Below are positions 51,921 through 61,414 of a stretch of DNA of 64,000 bases, one piece after another (positions within the stretch are counted from its first letter, which is position 1; each line of letters begins with the position of its first letter). Source of the stretch: Mycolicibacterium sp. BiH015 (GTDB lineage Bacteria; Actinomycetota; Actinomycetes; Mycobacteriales; Mycobacteriaceae). The notes beneath the pieces are model-generated. The model searched no databases and had not been told where the DNA came from. It was given only the letters and a program-made list of their open reading frames with translations. Made by a program: the position numbers and the translations under genes. The DNA lies in contig NZ_JAQGCZ010000005.1 in the NCBI RefSeq assembly GCF_027706845.1, forward strand, positions 491,733 through 555,732, read 5' to 3'.

Positions 51921-53474
51921 ATGACACGACGATGGACCGTCCTGCTGGGGATCACTGCCGCAGCCGCGGCGATGACGGGAGTGCTGATGGTGAGTTCCCC
52001 GAGCGCGGCTGCTGCCCCCGCGGAATCCAGCACCGCATCTGCATCGACAACGGACGACGGGGGAGACGTCGACGCCTCGACCCGGCCGAAGGACGAGGCC
52101 GAGCCCGATGACTCCGACAAGGTCACGGACACCGACGTCGACGCCGATGACGGGGTCGAGGCGGACGAGCCCCGGCGCAAGAAGCACGAAGCGAAGGACG
52201 ACCCTGCCGACGATGCCGCCGTCGACAGTGACCGCGACGATGCGAGCGTAGGGAGCGGTTCCACCGACGCGAGCGAACGCCTCGATACCCCGGTCCGACC
52301 GGATGTCGACGCGGATTCAGCGCGCACCGCGTCGGTTCGGGTCGACGAAGGGGTGGAGCAAACTCCCACCCGCGCGCCGTCGCTGATCAATGTCGTCGGT
52401 TCGGTCGTCCTCAATGTCCTTGTCGGACTGATTCACGTCGTCGACGGACCACCGGTTCTCCCCCCGAACAGCACGGTCACCGTACGCACGTCGTCGCTGA
52501 ATCTCCCGATCGGGGCGGGCCGACCAGTCCAAGCGGACTGGTACTTCCCCGAGGACGCCGACGAGTCCACCCGCTTGGTCTACCTGCAGCACGGATTCCT
52601 CGCCAGCGCACCGATGTACAGCTACACGGCGGCCCGCCTCGCCGAGCGCACGAACGCGATCGTCGTCGCGCCTTCACTGACATCCAACTTCTTCGCTCCC
52701 GACGCGGCATGGGTCGGCGGTTCGACGATGCACCGTGCCGTTGCCGACCTTTTCCTCGGCGACCGCGCTGCACTACACGAAAGCGCAAGCCTTGCAGCAG
52801 GTTACGCAATCGATCTGCCCACGACGTTCGTCCTCGTCGGCCACTCGGCAGGCGGGTCGATGGTCACCAGCGTCGCCGGTTTCATGGCCGACAACGGTGC
52901 GATCAGCGATCTCGCCGGCGTCGTCATGCTCGACGGCGTCGAACCTGCAGGGTCACGGCTTGTCTCCGAGGCGCTGGCGAAACTTCGTGGCGACAACGAC
53001 CGGCCGATCTACCTCATCTCTTCGGAACGCTACTTCTGGAGCCGCGGCGGCGATATGGCCGACAAGATGCAGCTCGCCCGGCCCGATCGCTTCAACGGTG
53101 TCGGCCTCACCGGAGGCCTGCACATCGACTACATGGAGGGCGGCAACCGGCTCGTGCAATTCGCCCAGTACCTCGTCGGCGGGTTCTCGTTGTCGCGCAA
53201 CATCGATGCCGCCGAGGACATCACCGCCGGCTGGGTCGACGACCTGTTCTCGGGAACCACTGCCCGCGGGATCTACGGGAAACCGGGCGACGCCATCGCC
53301 GTCGCCACCCCGTCCGGCACCGCGACCGCGGTGGTTCTGCCGCTGGGGGAACCCGCTCGCCCCGTCTGGCCGCCGCTCCTCGACGCGTTCCTCACCGCGA
53401 TCTTCGACTTCGGCGGCCGGTACCTCTTCGTCTACGAGCCGCTTCGCGCAGTGGAGCTCCTGCCAACCGGGTGA
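51921..53474 (+). CDS. Secreted alpha/beta hydrolase with acidic low-complexity linker
   Basis: 517 residues. A signal peptide (1-35, LLGITAAAAAMTGVLMVSS) is followed by an Asp/Glu/Ser-rich disordered linker (about 38-165, including KDEAEPDDSDKVTDTDVDAD). The hydrolase domain (about 185-500) has the nucleophile motif GHSAGG and upstream YLQHGFLASAPMYSYTAARL. It is probably an exported esterase or lipase held off the wall by the linker. The ATG at 51921 has GAGGGGGAG upstream. Under TetR control by position; a cutinase gene follows. Confidence 0.82.
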   Translation: MTRRWTVLLGITAAAAAMTGVLMVSSPSAAAAPAESSTASASTTDDGGDVDASTRPKDEAEPDDSDKVTDTDVDADDGVEADEPRRKKHEAKDDPADDAAVDSDRDDASVGSGSTDASERLDTPVRPDVDADSARTASVRVDEGVEQTPTRAPSLINVVGSVVLNVLVGLIHVVDGPPVLPPNSTVTVRTSSLNLPIGAGRPVQADWYFPEDADESTRLVYLQHGFLASAPMYSYTAARLAERTNAIVVAPSLTSNFFAPDAAWVGGSTMHRAVADLFLGDRAALHESASLAAGYAIDLPTTFVLVGHSAGGSMVTSVAGFMADNGAISDLAGVVMLDGVEPAGSRLVSEALAKLRGDNDRPIYLISSERYFWSRGGDMADKMQLARPDRFNGVGLTGGLHIDYMEGGNRLVQFAQYLVGGFSLSRNIDAAEDITAGWVDDLFSGTTARGIYGKPGDAIAVATPSGTATAVVLPLGEPARPVWPPLLDAFLTAIFDFGGRYLFVYEPLRAVELLPTG

Positions 53475-53592
53475 CCGGGTTGGGTGCTAGCCACCATTGG
53501 CTAACTCCTCGGAGTGGGGTGGAATTTTCTGCAGTACTTCAGACATTCCACTTGATAACGCCGCCGGAGCGGCCACGACCGAGGAGAAACTC

Positions 53593-54306
53593 ATGTCCGA
53601 TCGCCGTTCTGTCCGACGTGCCCTGATCATGGCTGGTGTTGGCGGTGTTGCCGCTGCGGGCCTGCTCGGCCCCGGTGCCGCCAGCGCTCAAGCCGCCGAG
53701 TCCTGTTCGGATGTGGAAGTGGTGTTCGCCCGCGGCACTGCGGAACCCGCGGGGCTCGGCCTCGTCGGGCAGGCGTTCGTCGACGACCTGCAGAACGCCC
53801 TCGGTGGTCGCACCGTCAGCGTGTACGCCGTGAATTACCCTGCCTCATACGACTTTCTGCAATCCGCTCCGGTCGGTGCCGACGATGCCAGTGCACACAT
53901 TCAGGCCACCGCGGCCGCCTGCCCCGACACCAGCATTGTGGTGGGCGGGTACTCGCAGGGTGCCGCAGTCGTGGACTTGATCACTGCAGACTCCAGCGCC
54001 GCGTTCGGATTCGGCCGCCCCATGCCGCAGGCGATCGCCGACCATGTCGCCGCAGTCGCGGTCTTCGGCAATCCGTCCAACAAGATCGGCCGGCCCCTCA
54101 CCGCCATCAGCCCGCTCTACGGGTCCAAGACCATCGACCTGTGCAACGGTGCCGACCCGGTGTGTTCGGCCGGCGATGACCGGCCGGCCCACAGCCAGTA
54201 CGTGCAGGCAGGCTTCGCGCAGCAGGCGGCGAATTTTGTGGCAGGGAAGATCGACACCCAGGTTCCCTCCGACGTGATCCGCAACACGTCAGCCGCGGTG
54301 GGCTGA
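53593..54306 (+). CDS. Secreted cutinase-family serine esterase
   Basis: 237 residues. A signal peptide (1-34) ends near ASAQAAESC. Cutinase features: CSDVEVVFARGTAEPAGLG, nucleophile GGYSQGAA, catalytic Asp in LCNGADPVCSAGDD with its disulfide pair, and His in RPAHSQYV. Mycobacterial relatives (Culp proteins) act on lipids, cell-wall esters or polyesters outside the cell. GAGGAG precedes the ATG. The 118-base gap before it has a weak stem-loop without a U-run. Confidence 0.92.
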   Translation: MSDRRSVRRALIMAGVGGVAAAGLLGPGAASAQAAESCSDVEVVFARGTAEPAGLGLVGQAFVDDLQNALGGRTVSVYAVNYPASYDFLQSAPVGADDASAHIQATAAACPDTSIVVGGYSQGAAVVDLITADSSAAFGFGRPMPQAIADHVAAVAVFGNPSNKIGRPLTAISPLYGSKTIDLCNGADPVCSAGDDRPAHSQYVQAGFAQQAANFVAGKIDTQVPSDVIRNTSAAVG

Positions 54307-54351
54307 CGCGAATCACCTCCCGCCGGATCGCCGCCGTGCGACAGTGCCCCC

Positions 54352-55830
54352 GTGGGGCAACGCGTGGCGGTGATCGGAGCCGGGCCGGGGGGATTGGTGT
54401 CGGCACGGTGGCTGCTGAGCCAGGGCTTTGAGCCGACGCTTTTCGAGCATGCACCGACTCTGGGCGGCCAGTGGTCGGGGCTGCCGGGCATCAGCGGGGT
54501 CTGGCCCGGTATGCACACCAACACCAGCCGGATTCTGACCGCTTTCAGCGACCTCGCCCACAACGATGACCGCACATTCCTGCCGAACGAGGACGTGCTG
54601 GACTATCTGCGGCGGTACGCCGCGATGTTCGATCTCGAGCATCGGATTCGACTGTCCACCAGGGTAATCCGTGTCAGTCGGCAGGGCGCGCAGTGGGCTG
54701 TCGAGCACGAGAGTGCTACCGAGGCCTTCGACCGGGTGGTGGTCGCCAGCGGTCGGTTCCAAGCGCCGGTCGTGCCCGATGTACCTGGGCTCGACGCGTT
54801 CACCGGGTCCGACGGTGTCACTACGACCTTCCAGTTCCGTGGCGCCGACAGCTACCGAGACAAGCGCGTTCTGGTCGCGGGTTGCGCGGTGAGCGCGCTG
54901 GAGATCGCGTCGGAACTGGCCCAGCGCGGTGCGGCCCGAGTCGTCGTCACGCAACGCAGACAGCGCTACGTGCTGCCGAAGTTCGCCGCGGGCGTGCCCT
55001 CGGATCACCGGATCTTCACCAGGTACGGCGTGCTGGCCAACGAAGTGCTGCCTTCGTCCGAGGTTGACCGGCAGCTGCGCGAGATCGTCGTCGAGGCCGG
55101 CGGTAGCCCCGAACAATACGGAGCCCCGAACCCCGGCCCGTCACTGTTCGCCGCGGGGGTGACGTTGAGCCAGCACTACCTGCCGCTGGTCGCCGAGGGC
55201 CGGATCACAGTCCGGCCCTGGCCCCACTCGGTGTCCGGAGACGACGTCTTCTTCAGCGACGGCAGTATCGAGCCGTTCGACGCGATCGTCTTCGGCACCG
55301 GTTTCCATCTCGACCTCCCGTTCCTCAGCGCCGACATCGCCAGGACGGTCGACGTCGACGCGGTCCATCTCGACGCCGACCGCTACACCTTCCATCCCGA
55401 CCTGCCCGGGCTGGCCTTCGTCGGGATGTGGGATCAGTCGGGCGGCTACTTCGTACCGCTCGAACTTCAGGCCCGGTGGATCGCCTACACGTGGGGTGGC
55501 GCCATAGCGACGCCCGATCCGGCTCACCAACGCGACGCCGTCAAGGCCTACCGGGCACGCCGGGGAATGCCTCAGAAGACACGAATGAATCTGGCGGCGT
55601 TGACATTCGCTCGTGCCTGCGGATGCGAGCCGCACCTGGACGCGTGGCCGGAAATCCGCCGCGCCCTGCTGTTCGGGCCGCTTGCTCCCAGTTGCTTCCG
55701 GCTGGAGGGCCCCGATGCGCTGCCCGACGCTGCTGACACGTTCGCGCGGGATGCGGCGGCGTTCGGTGCCATCACCTCGAACGAGATGACACCGCGAGAG
55801 CAGGCGTACTGGGACCAGGTGAGTCGATGA
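54352..55830 (+). CDS. FAD-dependent monooxygenase (FMO/BVMO-like)
   Basis: 492 residues, GTG start. FAD motif VAVIGAGPGGLVSARWLLSQG; NADPH-binding segment VLVAGCAVSALEIASELAQRG, where the usual GxGxSG reads GCAVSA; FMO-like GTGFHLDLPFLS. The C-terminal 100 residues complete the active site. It is cytosolic; the substrate is not readable, but the position after cutinase and hydrolase suggests oxidation of a released lipid or ketone. Whether it is co-transcribed is unclear. Confidence 0.83.
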   Translation: MGQRVAVIGAGPGGLVSARWLLSQGFEPTLFEHAPTLGGQWSGLPGISGVWPGMHTNTSRILTAFSDLAHNDDRTFLPNEDVLDYLRRYAAMFDLEHRIRLSTRVIRVSRQGAQWAVEHESATEAFDRVVVASGRFQAPVVPDVPGLDAFTGSDGVTTTFQFRGADSYRDKRVLVAGCAVSALEIASELAQRGAARVVVTQRRQRYVLPKFAAGVPSDHRIFTRYGVLANEVLPSSEVDRQLREIVVEAGGSPEQYGAPNPGPSLFAAGVTLSQHYLPLVAEGRITVRPWPHSVSGDDVFFSDGSIEPFDAIVFGTGFHLDLPFLSADIARTVDVDAVHLDADRYTFHPDLPGLAFVGMWDQSGGYFVPLELQARWIAYTWGGAIATPDPAHQRDAVKAYRARRGMPQKTRMNLAALTFARACGCEPHLDAWPEIRRALLFGPLAPSCFRLEGPDALPDAADTFARDAAAFGAITSNEMTPREQAYWDQVSR

Positions 55831-55872
55831 CGTTCACGGCCATCGTCGGGCGTGGCCGGTCAATTCAGCGCT

Positions 55873-55898
55873 GCTAAAACTCTTGCCTTCGGATTAGC
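55873..55898. promoter_or_regulatory. LysG-type dyad immediately before lysG
   Basis: GCTAA-N16-TTAGC, identical in half-sites and spacing to 39062-39087 in front of lysE. It ends ten bases before the lysG start, so LysG likely binds here and may repress itself. Confidence 0.62.
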
Positions 55899-55907
55899 AT
55901 CGCTGAT

Positions 55908-56777
55908 GTGGGAGACCAGCTCGACTCCGGCCAACTGGCAGCGCTCTCGGCAGTTGTGGAGTCCGGCAGCTTCGACGCCGCCGCCGAGCGCCTGCACGTC
56001 ACACCGTCGGCGATCAGCCAGCGCATCAAGGCCCTCGAACAGCGCGTCGGGCAGGTTCTGGTCTTACGTGAGAAGCCCTGCGTGCCCACGGTGGCGGGTG
56101 TGCCCCTGCTGCGGTTGGCAGCGCAGATGGCTCTTCTGGAATCCGAAGCGCTGGCCGAGATGCGCGGTGGCATCTCGGAATCACCGCGCGTGGCTCTGGC
56201 TGTCAATGCCGACTCGATGGCCACCTGGTTCACCGAGGTGTTCGAGCGGCTGCCCCACGTCCTGTTCGATGTCCGGATCGAGGATCAGGACCACTCCGCG
56301 CGGCTGCTGCGCGAAGGCGTCGTGATGGGAGCAGTGACCACCGAACGCAAGCCGGTCGGCGGGTGCCGCGTCCAGCCGCTGGGCGTGATGCGCTACCTGC
56401 CCGTCGCCACGCCTGCGTTCGTCGAACGCTTCCTGCCCGGCGGATTCACCCGCGAGGCCGCGTCCCATGCTCCGTCGCTGGCGTGGAACAGAGACGACGC
56501 ATTGCAGGACCAGTTGCTACGCAAGGTTTTTCGGACACAGGTTCGACGGCCCACCCACTACATCCCGACCGCAGCGGGCTTCGGCGCAGCGGTGCACGCC
56601 GGCCTGGGTTGGGGCATGTACCCGATCTCGCTGATCGACGAGTCGTTCGTCCCGATCACCGACCAGCACCTGGATGTGCCGCTGTATTGGCAGTGCTGGA
56701 AGCTCGACAGCACCACCGTCACCGAGGTCACCGACGCGGTCGAATCCGCGGCGGCGGGCCTGCTCCGCGGCCTGTGA
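55908..56777 (+). CDS. lysG: LysG/ArgP-family LysR-type regulator
   Basis: 289 residues. N-terminal helix-turn-helix (LDSGQLAALSAVVESGSFDA, LHVTPSAISQRIKALEQRVG) with ArgP-type C-terminal domain (VMRYLPVATPAFVERFLPGGF, FRTQVRRPTHYIPTAAGFG, GAAVHAGLGWGMYPISLID). LysG/ArgP activates lysE in response to basic amino acids. Usually lysE is the divergent neighbour; here it is 17 kb away. The start is GTG at 55908 (an overlapping ATG two bases earlier is out of frame); no ribosome site is seen, so translation may be leaderless. Confidence 0.9.
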   Translation: MGDQLDSGQLAALSAVVESGSFDAAAERLHVTPSAISQRIKALEQRVGQVLVLREKPCVPTVAGVPLLRLAAQMALLESEALAEMRGGISESPRVALAVNADSMATWFTEVFERLPHVLFDVRIEDQDHSARLLREGVVMGAVTTERKPVGGCRVQPLGVMRYLPVATPAFVERFLPGGFTREAASHAPSLAWNRDDALQDQLLRKVFRTQVRRPTHYIPTAAGFGAAVHAGLGWGMYPISLIDESFVPITDQHLDVPLYWQCWKLDSTTVTEVTDAVESAAAGLLRGL

Positions 56778-56801
56778 CGGCCGCCAGGGACAATCGCTGA
56801 C

Positions 56802-57581
56802 ATGGGCATGCCGGTCAGGGTCAGGATCCTCGGCGTAGGCATGGGTCCGCAGCACGTCACCCCCGAGGTCGCCGACGCCCTGCGCACCGTCGACTATGTG
56901 CTCGCCGCTGAGAAGTCCGACGACGACCGGCTGCTCGCCGTGCGCAGGCAGATCCTGCAGGCCTATCCCGGCCCGAGCGGGCCCGCCGAACTCGTCACGC
57001 TGCCCGACCCCCGGCGCGACCGCTCGACCGGACTCACCACCGCCGGATATGAATCCGCGGTATCCGACTGGCACGACGCCCGGGCGGCGCAGTACGCCGA
57101 CGTGCTGGCAGAACGGGGCGGGGCGGCCGCCTTCCTGGTGTGGGGCGATCCGTCGCTGTACGACTCGACGATCCGCATCGTCGACAAGGTGAGAACCCTG
57201 CTGGCGCCGAGATCCGTGGACCTCGATTACGACGTGCTGGCCGGCATCAGTGCGCCGCAGCTGCTGGCTGCCAGGCACCGCATCGTGCTGCACGACGTTG
57301 GCAAGCCCGTGCACGTCACGACGGGGCGTCGCCTGCAGGAAGCCGTCGCGGTGGGACAGGACAACATCGTCGCGATGCTCAACCCGCCACCGGAGCGCAT
57401 CGACTTCAGCGGTCTGCACGACTGGACCATCTGGTGGGGCGCCAACCTCGGTGCCGCGGGCGAGCGGTTGCTCAGCGGACGGCTGGCCGACACACTGCCC
57501 GCCATCGTCGAGGCGCGCGCCGAAGCCGAAACGCGTGACGGCTGGGTCATGGACGTCTTCCTCGTGAGGGCGAACCGATGA
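56802..57581 (+). CDS. cobF: Precorrin-6A synthase (deacetylating)
   Basis: 259 residues, SAM-dependent C1-methyltransferase of the aerobic B12 pathway. The fold has RILGVGMGPQHVTPEVADAL, VWGDPSLYDSTIRI and HVTTGRRLQEAV. CobF methylates precorrin-5 with loss of acetate. M. tuberculosis is known to lack cobF; its presence here argues for an intact aerobic pathway. Overlaps cobQ by four bases (ATGA). Confidence 0.92.
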   Translation: MGMPVRVRILGVGMGPQHVTPEVADALRTVDYVLAAEKSDDDRLLAVRRQILQAYPGPSGPAELVTLPDPRRDRSTGLTTAGYESAVSDWHDARAAQYADVLAERGGAAAFLVWGDPSLYDSTIRIVDKVRTLLAPRSVDLDYDVLAGISAPQLLAARHRIVLHDVGKPVHVTTGRRLQEAVAVGQDNIVAMLNPPPERIDFSGLHDWTIWWGANLGAAGERLLSGRLADTLPAIVEARAEAETRDGWVMDVFLVRANR

Positions 57582-59050
57582 CGGGGCTGCTGATCGCAGG
57601 CACCACCAGTGATGCCGGCAAGACCACGGTCACCGCGGGGCTGTGCCGGGCGCTGGCGCGGCGCGGTCTCAAGGTCGCGCCGTACAAGGCCCAGAACATG
57701 TCGAACAACTCCATGGTGTGCCGCGGCCCCGACGGTCAAGGGGTGGAAATCGGCCGCGCTCAATGGGTTCAGGCACTCGCAGCGCGGGCGGCCCCGGAGC
57801 CGGCGATGAATCCCGTCCTCCTCAAACCCGGTAGCGATCAGCGCAGCCACGTCGTCCTGATTGGGCGGCCCTGGGGTCATGTGTCGTCGTCGGATTGGCT
57901 GGAGGGCCGCCGTGCGTTGGCCGAAGCCGCGCACGCCGCATTCGACGATCTGACGGCGCGATACGACATCGTCGTTGCCGAGGGGGCGGGAAGCCCCACC
58001 GAGATCAACCTGCGTGCAGGTGATTACGTCAACATGGGGCTGGCACGCCACGCCGGCCTCCCCACCGTCGTCGTGGGCGACATCGACCGCGGCGGCGTCT
58101 TCGCGGCGTTCTTCGGCACCGTCGCGCTGCTCTCGCCGCAGGATCAGGCGCTGGTCGCCGGTTTCATCGTCAACAAGTTCCGCGGAGATCTCGACCTACT
58201 GGCCCCCGGCCTGAGAGACCTAGAACGTCTCAGCGGCAGAACGGTTTACGGAACCTTGCGCTGGCATCCCGACGTGTGGCTGGATTCCGAGGACGCGCTC
58301 GATCTGCAGGGCCGCCGGGCCGCTCAGGGCGGCGCACGTCGAGTCGCCGTGGTGCGGCTCCCGCGCATCAGCAACTTCACCGACGTCGACGCGCTCGGCC
58401 TGGAACCCGATCTGGACGTCGTCTTCGCCTCGCACCCGGGCGCGCTGGCAGACGCCGACCTGCTGGTGCTGCCCGGCACGCGGGCCACGATCTCCGACCT
58501 GGCCTGGTTGCGGTCCCGAGGCCTGGACCGCGCCGTGCTCGCTCACGCCGCGGCGGGAAAACCGGTGCTCGGTATCTGCGGTGGCTTTCAGATGCTCGGC
58601 CGGGTCATCCGTGACCCGCACGGTGTCGAGGGTGCGCCGTCCGAAGTCGACGGGCTCGGATTACTGGACGTAGAAACGGATTTCGTTGCGGAGAAGACCC
58701 TTCGGCTCCCAGAGGGGGATTGGCGCGGCACGGCTGCCGCCGGGTACGAGATCCATCACGGCCGCATCACCATGGGCGAGGGCGAGAAGTTCCTCGGCGG
58801 GGCGCGGTCGGGCCAGGTGTACGGCACGATGTGGCACGGCGCGCTGGAGGGTGACGAGCTTCGGTCCAATTTCCTGCGTGAAACCCTCGGCCTGGCACCG
58901 TCCGCCGTCTCGTTCGCAGAAGCCAGGGAGAATCGCCTCGATCTCCTCGGCGACCTCATCGAGGAGAGCCTCGACGTCGACGCGCTACTCGAACTCGCCG
59001 AACACGGTGCGCCAGAGCACCTTCCGTTCCTTCCTCCGGGGGCGCCGTGA
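57578..59050 (+). CDS. cobQ: Cobyric acid synthase
   Basis: 490 residues. The dethiobiotin-synthase-like amidoligase domain has P-loop [18 protein letters not shown] and [13 protein letters not shown]; the glutaminase domain (about 255-440) has nucleophile Cys in [10 protein letters not shown] and the downstream GYEIHHGR His. It amidates four carboxyls of adenosylcobyrinate a,c-diamide. ATGA overlaps both neighbours. Confidence 0.93.
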   Translation: MTGLLIAGTTSDAGKTTVTAGLCRALARRGLKVAPYKAQNMSNNSMVCRGPDGQGVEIGRAQWVQALAARAAPEPAMNPVLLKPGSDQRSHVVLIGRPWGHVSSSDWLEGRRALAEAAHAAFDDLTARYDIVVAEGAGSPTEINLRAGDYVNMGLARHAGLPTVVVGDIDRGGVFAAFFGTVALLSPQDQALVAGFIVNKFRGDLDLLAPGLRDLERLSGRTVYGTLRWHPDVWLDSEDALDLQGRRAAQGGARRVAVVRLPRISNFTDVDALGLEPDLDVVFASHPGALADADLLVLPGTRATISDLAWLRSRGLDRAVLAHAAAGKPVLGICGGFQMLGRVIRDPHGVEGAPSEVDGLGLLDVETDFVAEKTLRLPEGDWRGTAAAGYEIHHGRITMGEGEKFLGGARSGQVYGTMWHGALEGDELRSNFLRETLGLAPSAVSFAEARENRLDLLGDLIEESLDVDALLELAEHGAPEHLPFLPPGAP

Positions 59051-59793
59051 CGAAGATCCTGCTTCTCGGCGGCACCGCCGAGGCCCGTGCACTGGCCGAG
59101 GCCCTCATCACCGCCGGCCTCGAGGTGACGTCGTCGCTGGCCGGTCGGATCGCCGATCCGCGTCTGCCCGTCGGGGACGTGCGCATCGGGGGTTTCGGCG
59201 GAATCGAGGGCTTGCGCACGGAATTGGCGGACTACGGCGCTGTCGTCGACGCGACGCATCCGTTCGCCAGGAACATCTCCGCCAACGCCGTGGCCGCCTG
59301 CGCCGCCGCCGGCGTACCGCTGCTGCGGCTGGAACGTCCCGGTTGGGCCGCGCGCTCCAGCAAGTCGTGGCACTGGGTGGACAGTCACGGTGACGCCGCC
59401 ACCACCGCCGCAAGACTCGGCAGGCGGCCTTTCCTGACCGTGGGCCGTCAGGAAATCGCCCGGTTCATCCCCGACCTGCGCGAGCACGCCGTGCTGGCGC
59501 GGGTCGTGCAGGCGCCGGAGGTTCCGCTGCCGGTGACATGGCGGCTTCTCACCAGTCGGGGACCGTACGCACTGTCGGATGAACTGCGGTTGATGCGCGA
59601 CCACCGCGCCGACGTGCTCATCACGAAAGATTCAGGCGGAGAACATACGTGGCCCAAGATGGCCGCTGCCGAATCGCTGGGCGTGCCCGTCGTCATCGTC
59701 GCGCGCCCTGCCCGCACGCCAGGCGTCCCGACCGTCCACGACGTCACCGAGGCGGCCGCCTGGGTGCACGATCTCTACCGGGTCTCCGGGTGA
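59047..59793 (+). CDS. cobK: Precorrin-6A reductase
   Basis: 248 residues. The Rossmann-like N-terminus [17 protein letters not shown], then [36 protein letters not shown] and the C-terminal [20 protein letters not shown] are diagnostic. It reduces precorrin-6A to -6B with NADPH. Overlaps cobU by four bases (GTGA). Confidence 0.93.
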   Translation: MTKILLLGGTAEARALAEALITAGLEVTSSLAGRIADPRLPVGDVRIGGFGGIEGLRTELADYGAVVDATHPFARNISANAVAACAAAGVPLLRLERPGWAARSSKSWHWVDSHGDAATTAARLGRRPFLTVGRQEIARFIPDLREHAVLARVVQAPEVPLPVTWRLLTSRGPYALSDELRLMRDHRADVLITKDSGGEHTWPKMAAAESLGVPVVIVARPARTPGVPTVHDVTEAAAWVHDLYRVSG

Positions 59794-60314
59794 AGATCCT
59801 CGTCACCGGCGGCGTCCGCTCCGGCAAGTCCCGACACGCCGAGCAGCTGCTCGACGGCACAGCGCATGTCACCTATGTCGCGCCGGGGCGGCCTGCAGAC
59901 GGCAGCGATCCGGACTGGGACGCGCGCGTCGCCCACCACCGATCGCGTCGACCTGCGCACTGGCACACCGTCGAGACCGCCGACGTCGCCGCCGCAGTGC
60001 GAGAGGCGCGCGGTGCCGTACTCGTCGACTGTCTCGGCACCTGGCTCACCGCCGTGCTGGATGAACAGGGGCTGTGGGAAGCCGACGCACGCATCGTGTC
60101 CGGTGAGATCGAGAGACGTGCCGCGGCGCTGTGCGAAGCATTGTCGCTCGCACATGACGCCGTCGTCGTCACGAACGAGGTCGGTTTGGGTGTCGTGCCG
60201 TCGCATCGGTCCGGCGTCCTGTTCCGCGATCTGCTCGGCAGCGTCAACCAGCGGGTCGCCGCCGTCTGCGAGGACGTCCATCTCGTGATCGCGGGCCGGG
60301 TGCTCATCCTCTGA
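59790..60314 (+). CDS. cobU: Adenosylcobinamide kinase/phosphate guanylyltransferase
   Basis: 174 residues, GTG start overlapping the cobK stop. Walker [14 protein letters not shown], the His-containing [20 protein letters not shown] (guanylylated His region), and [20 protein letters not shown]. It activates adenosylcobinamide for lower-ligand attachment. It ends the cobF-Q-K-U operon; nei2 starts 12 bases later. Confidence 0.93.
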   Translation: MKILVTGGVRSGKSRHAEQLLDGTAHVTYVAPGRPADGSDPDWDARVAHHRSRRPAHWHTVETADVAAAVREARGAVLVDCLGTWLTAVLDEQGLWEADARIVSGEIERRAAALCEALSLAHDAVVVTNEVGLGVVPSHRSGVLFRDLLGSVNQRVAAVCEDVHLVIAGRVLIL

Positions 60315-60326
60315 TGGCGTGCGGCC

Positions 60327-61139
60327 GTGCCTGAGGGCGACACCGTCTACGCGCTGGCGCGCCGCCTCGACCGCGCCCTGCGGGGCCGCGTCATCACGCT
60401 TGGCGAGTTGCGCGTGCCCCGACACGCCACCGACAACCTCGCCGGACACACGGTGCTCGCGCACGACACCCACGGCAAGCACCTGCTCACGCGGCTGTCA
60501 GGCGGCCTGACGCTACACACGCATCTGCGGATGTCCGGGTCGTGGACCATCTCGGCCGAAGGCCGCTGGCTGCCCCGCACGACGATGCCCGACGTGCGGG
60601 TGATCCTGCGGACCGACGGACCTGCCGCCTACGGGGTGCGCCTGCCCGTGGTCGATCTGCTCCGCACCTCCGACGAGCGTGACGTCGTGGGGCATCTCGG
60701 TCCGGATCCGCTGCGCGACGACTGGGACCTCGCCGAGGCTGTGCGGCGTGTGGAGAGCCAACCGGATCGCCCGCTGATCGCTGTCCTTCTCGATCAGCGG
60801 TGCGTGGCCGGCTTCGGCAATCTCTGGGCCAACGAGCTGTGCTTCCTGCGTGGCCACAATCCCTGGACTCCGGTCGGCGCGGTCGATGCCCGCGCGCTGC
60901 TGACCCTGGGTGCGCGGGCGCTGCGCCATTCCGCGACTGTGCCGGGCGCCATGCAGGTGACGACCGGGAACCGCCGCAAGGGCGAAAGCCATTGGGTGGC
61001 AGGCCGGGCGGGTCGGCCCTGCCTACGGTGCGGGACGCGGGTGCGCGTGGTCGCCGAGGTTGCCAACGATCCGGAGCGGCGCCGCACCTGGTGGTGTCCC
61101 GTCTGTCAGCCGGGTCCGGATTCGGGTGCGGGAACGTGA
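60327..61139 (+). CDS. nei2: Endonuclease VIII/Fpg-family DNA glycosylase
   Basis: 270 residues, GTG start. Pro2-Glu3 (PEGDTVYALARRLDRAL) form the catalytic N-terminus; the H2TH domain includes RCVAGFGNLWANELCFL; the zinc finger uses CLRCGT and WWCPVCQ near 226-258. It excises oxidised pyrimidines and cuts abasic sites. It is probably carried along with the cob operon. It overlaps a leftward gene by 34 bases. Confidence 0.9.
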   Translation: MPEGDTVYALARRLDRALRGRVITLGELRVPRHATDNLAGHTVLAHDTHGKHLLTRLSGGLTLHTHLRMSGSWTISAEGRWLPRTTMPDVRVILRTDGPAAYGVRLPVVDLLRTSDERDVVGHLGPDPLRDDWDLAEAVRRVESQPDRPLIAVLLDQRCVAGFGNLWANELCFLRGHNPWTPVGAVDARALLTLGARALRHSATVPGAMQVTTGNRRKGESHWVAGRAGRPCLRCGTRVRVVAEVANDPERRRTWWCPVCQPGPDSGAGT

Positions 61140-61414
61140 GCCTCCCATCGGGCGCGGCGTTGCGCATCCGTCTGCTCCCACCACGGTGGCGATCCGCGCT
61201 CGCCCAGCGCAATCTTGGCGGCGTTGACGCCTTCGCGTGAGCGTGCCTCATCGTCGGTGCCGCGGGTGCGGCGCACCTCCCGGCGCCAGGCCATCAGGAT
61301 GCGGGTCAGCTCGGCTCGGCGGTGCTCGGGGATATCCGGATCTGTTGCCCGCCAACGGCGCCCGTTGATGACGAGGTAGTGCCCGTCCTCGGTCTTCGGT
61401 GGCTCAGAAGGCAT
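61106..61414 (-). CDS. Conserved hypothetical protein
   Basis: 102 residues, basic and Trp-rich. KTEDGHYLVINGRRWRATDPDIPE at the start, then a helix-rich middle LTRILMAWRREVRRTRG and ALGERGSPPWWEQTDAQRR. It is a small actinobacterial family of unknown role, with no signal or membrane segment. It overlaps the radical SAM gene by 11 bases and Nei2 by 34 on the other strand. Confidence 0.7.
   Translation of the reverse strand: MPSEPPKTEDGHYLVINGRRWRATDPDIPEHRRAELTRILMAWRREVRRTRGTDDEARSREGVNAAKIALGERGSPPWWEQTDAQRRARWEAHVPAPESGPG

Noticed and set aside
53488..53503. TAGCCA-ccat-TGGCTA stem-loop after the secreted hydrolase
   Set aside because: Six-base stem with no U-run; too weak to call a terminator.
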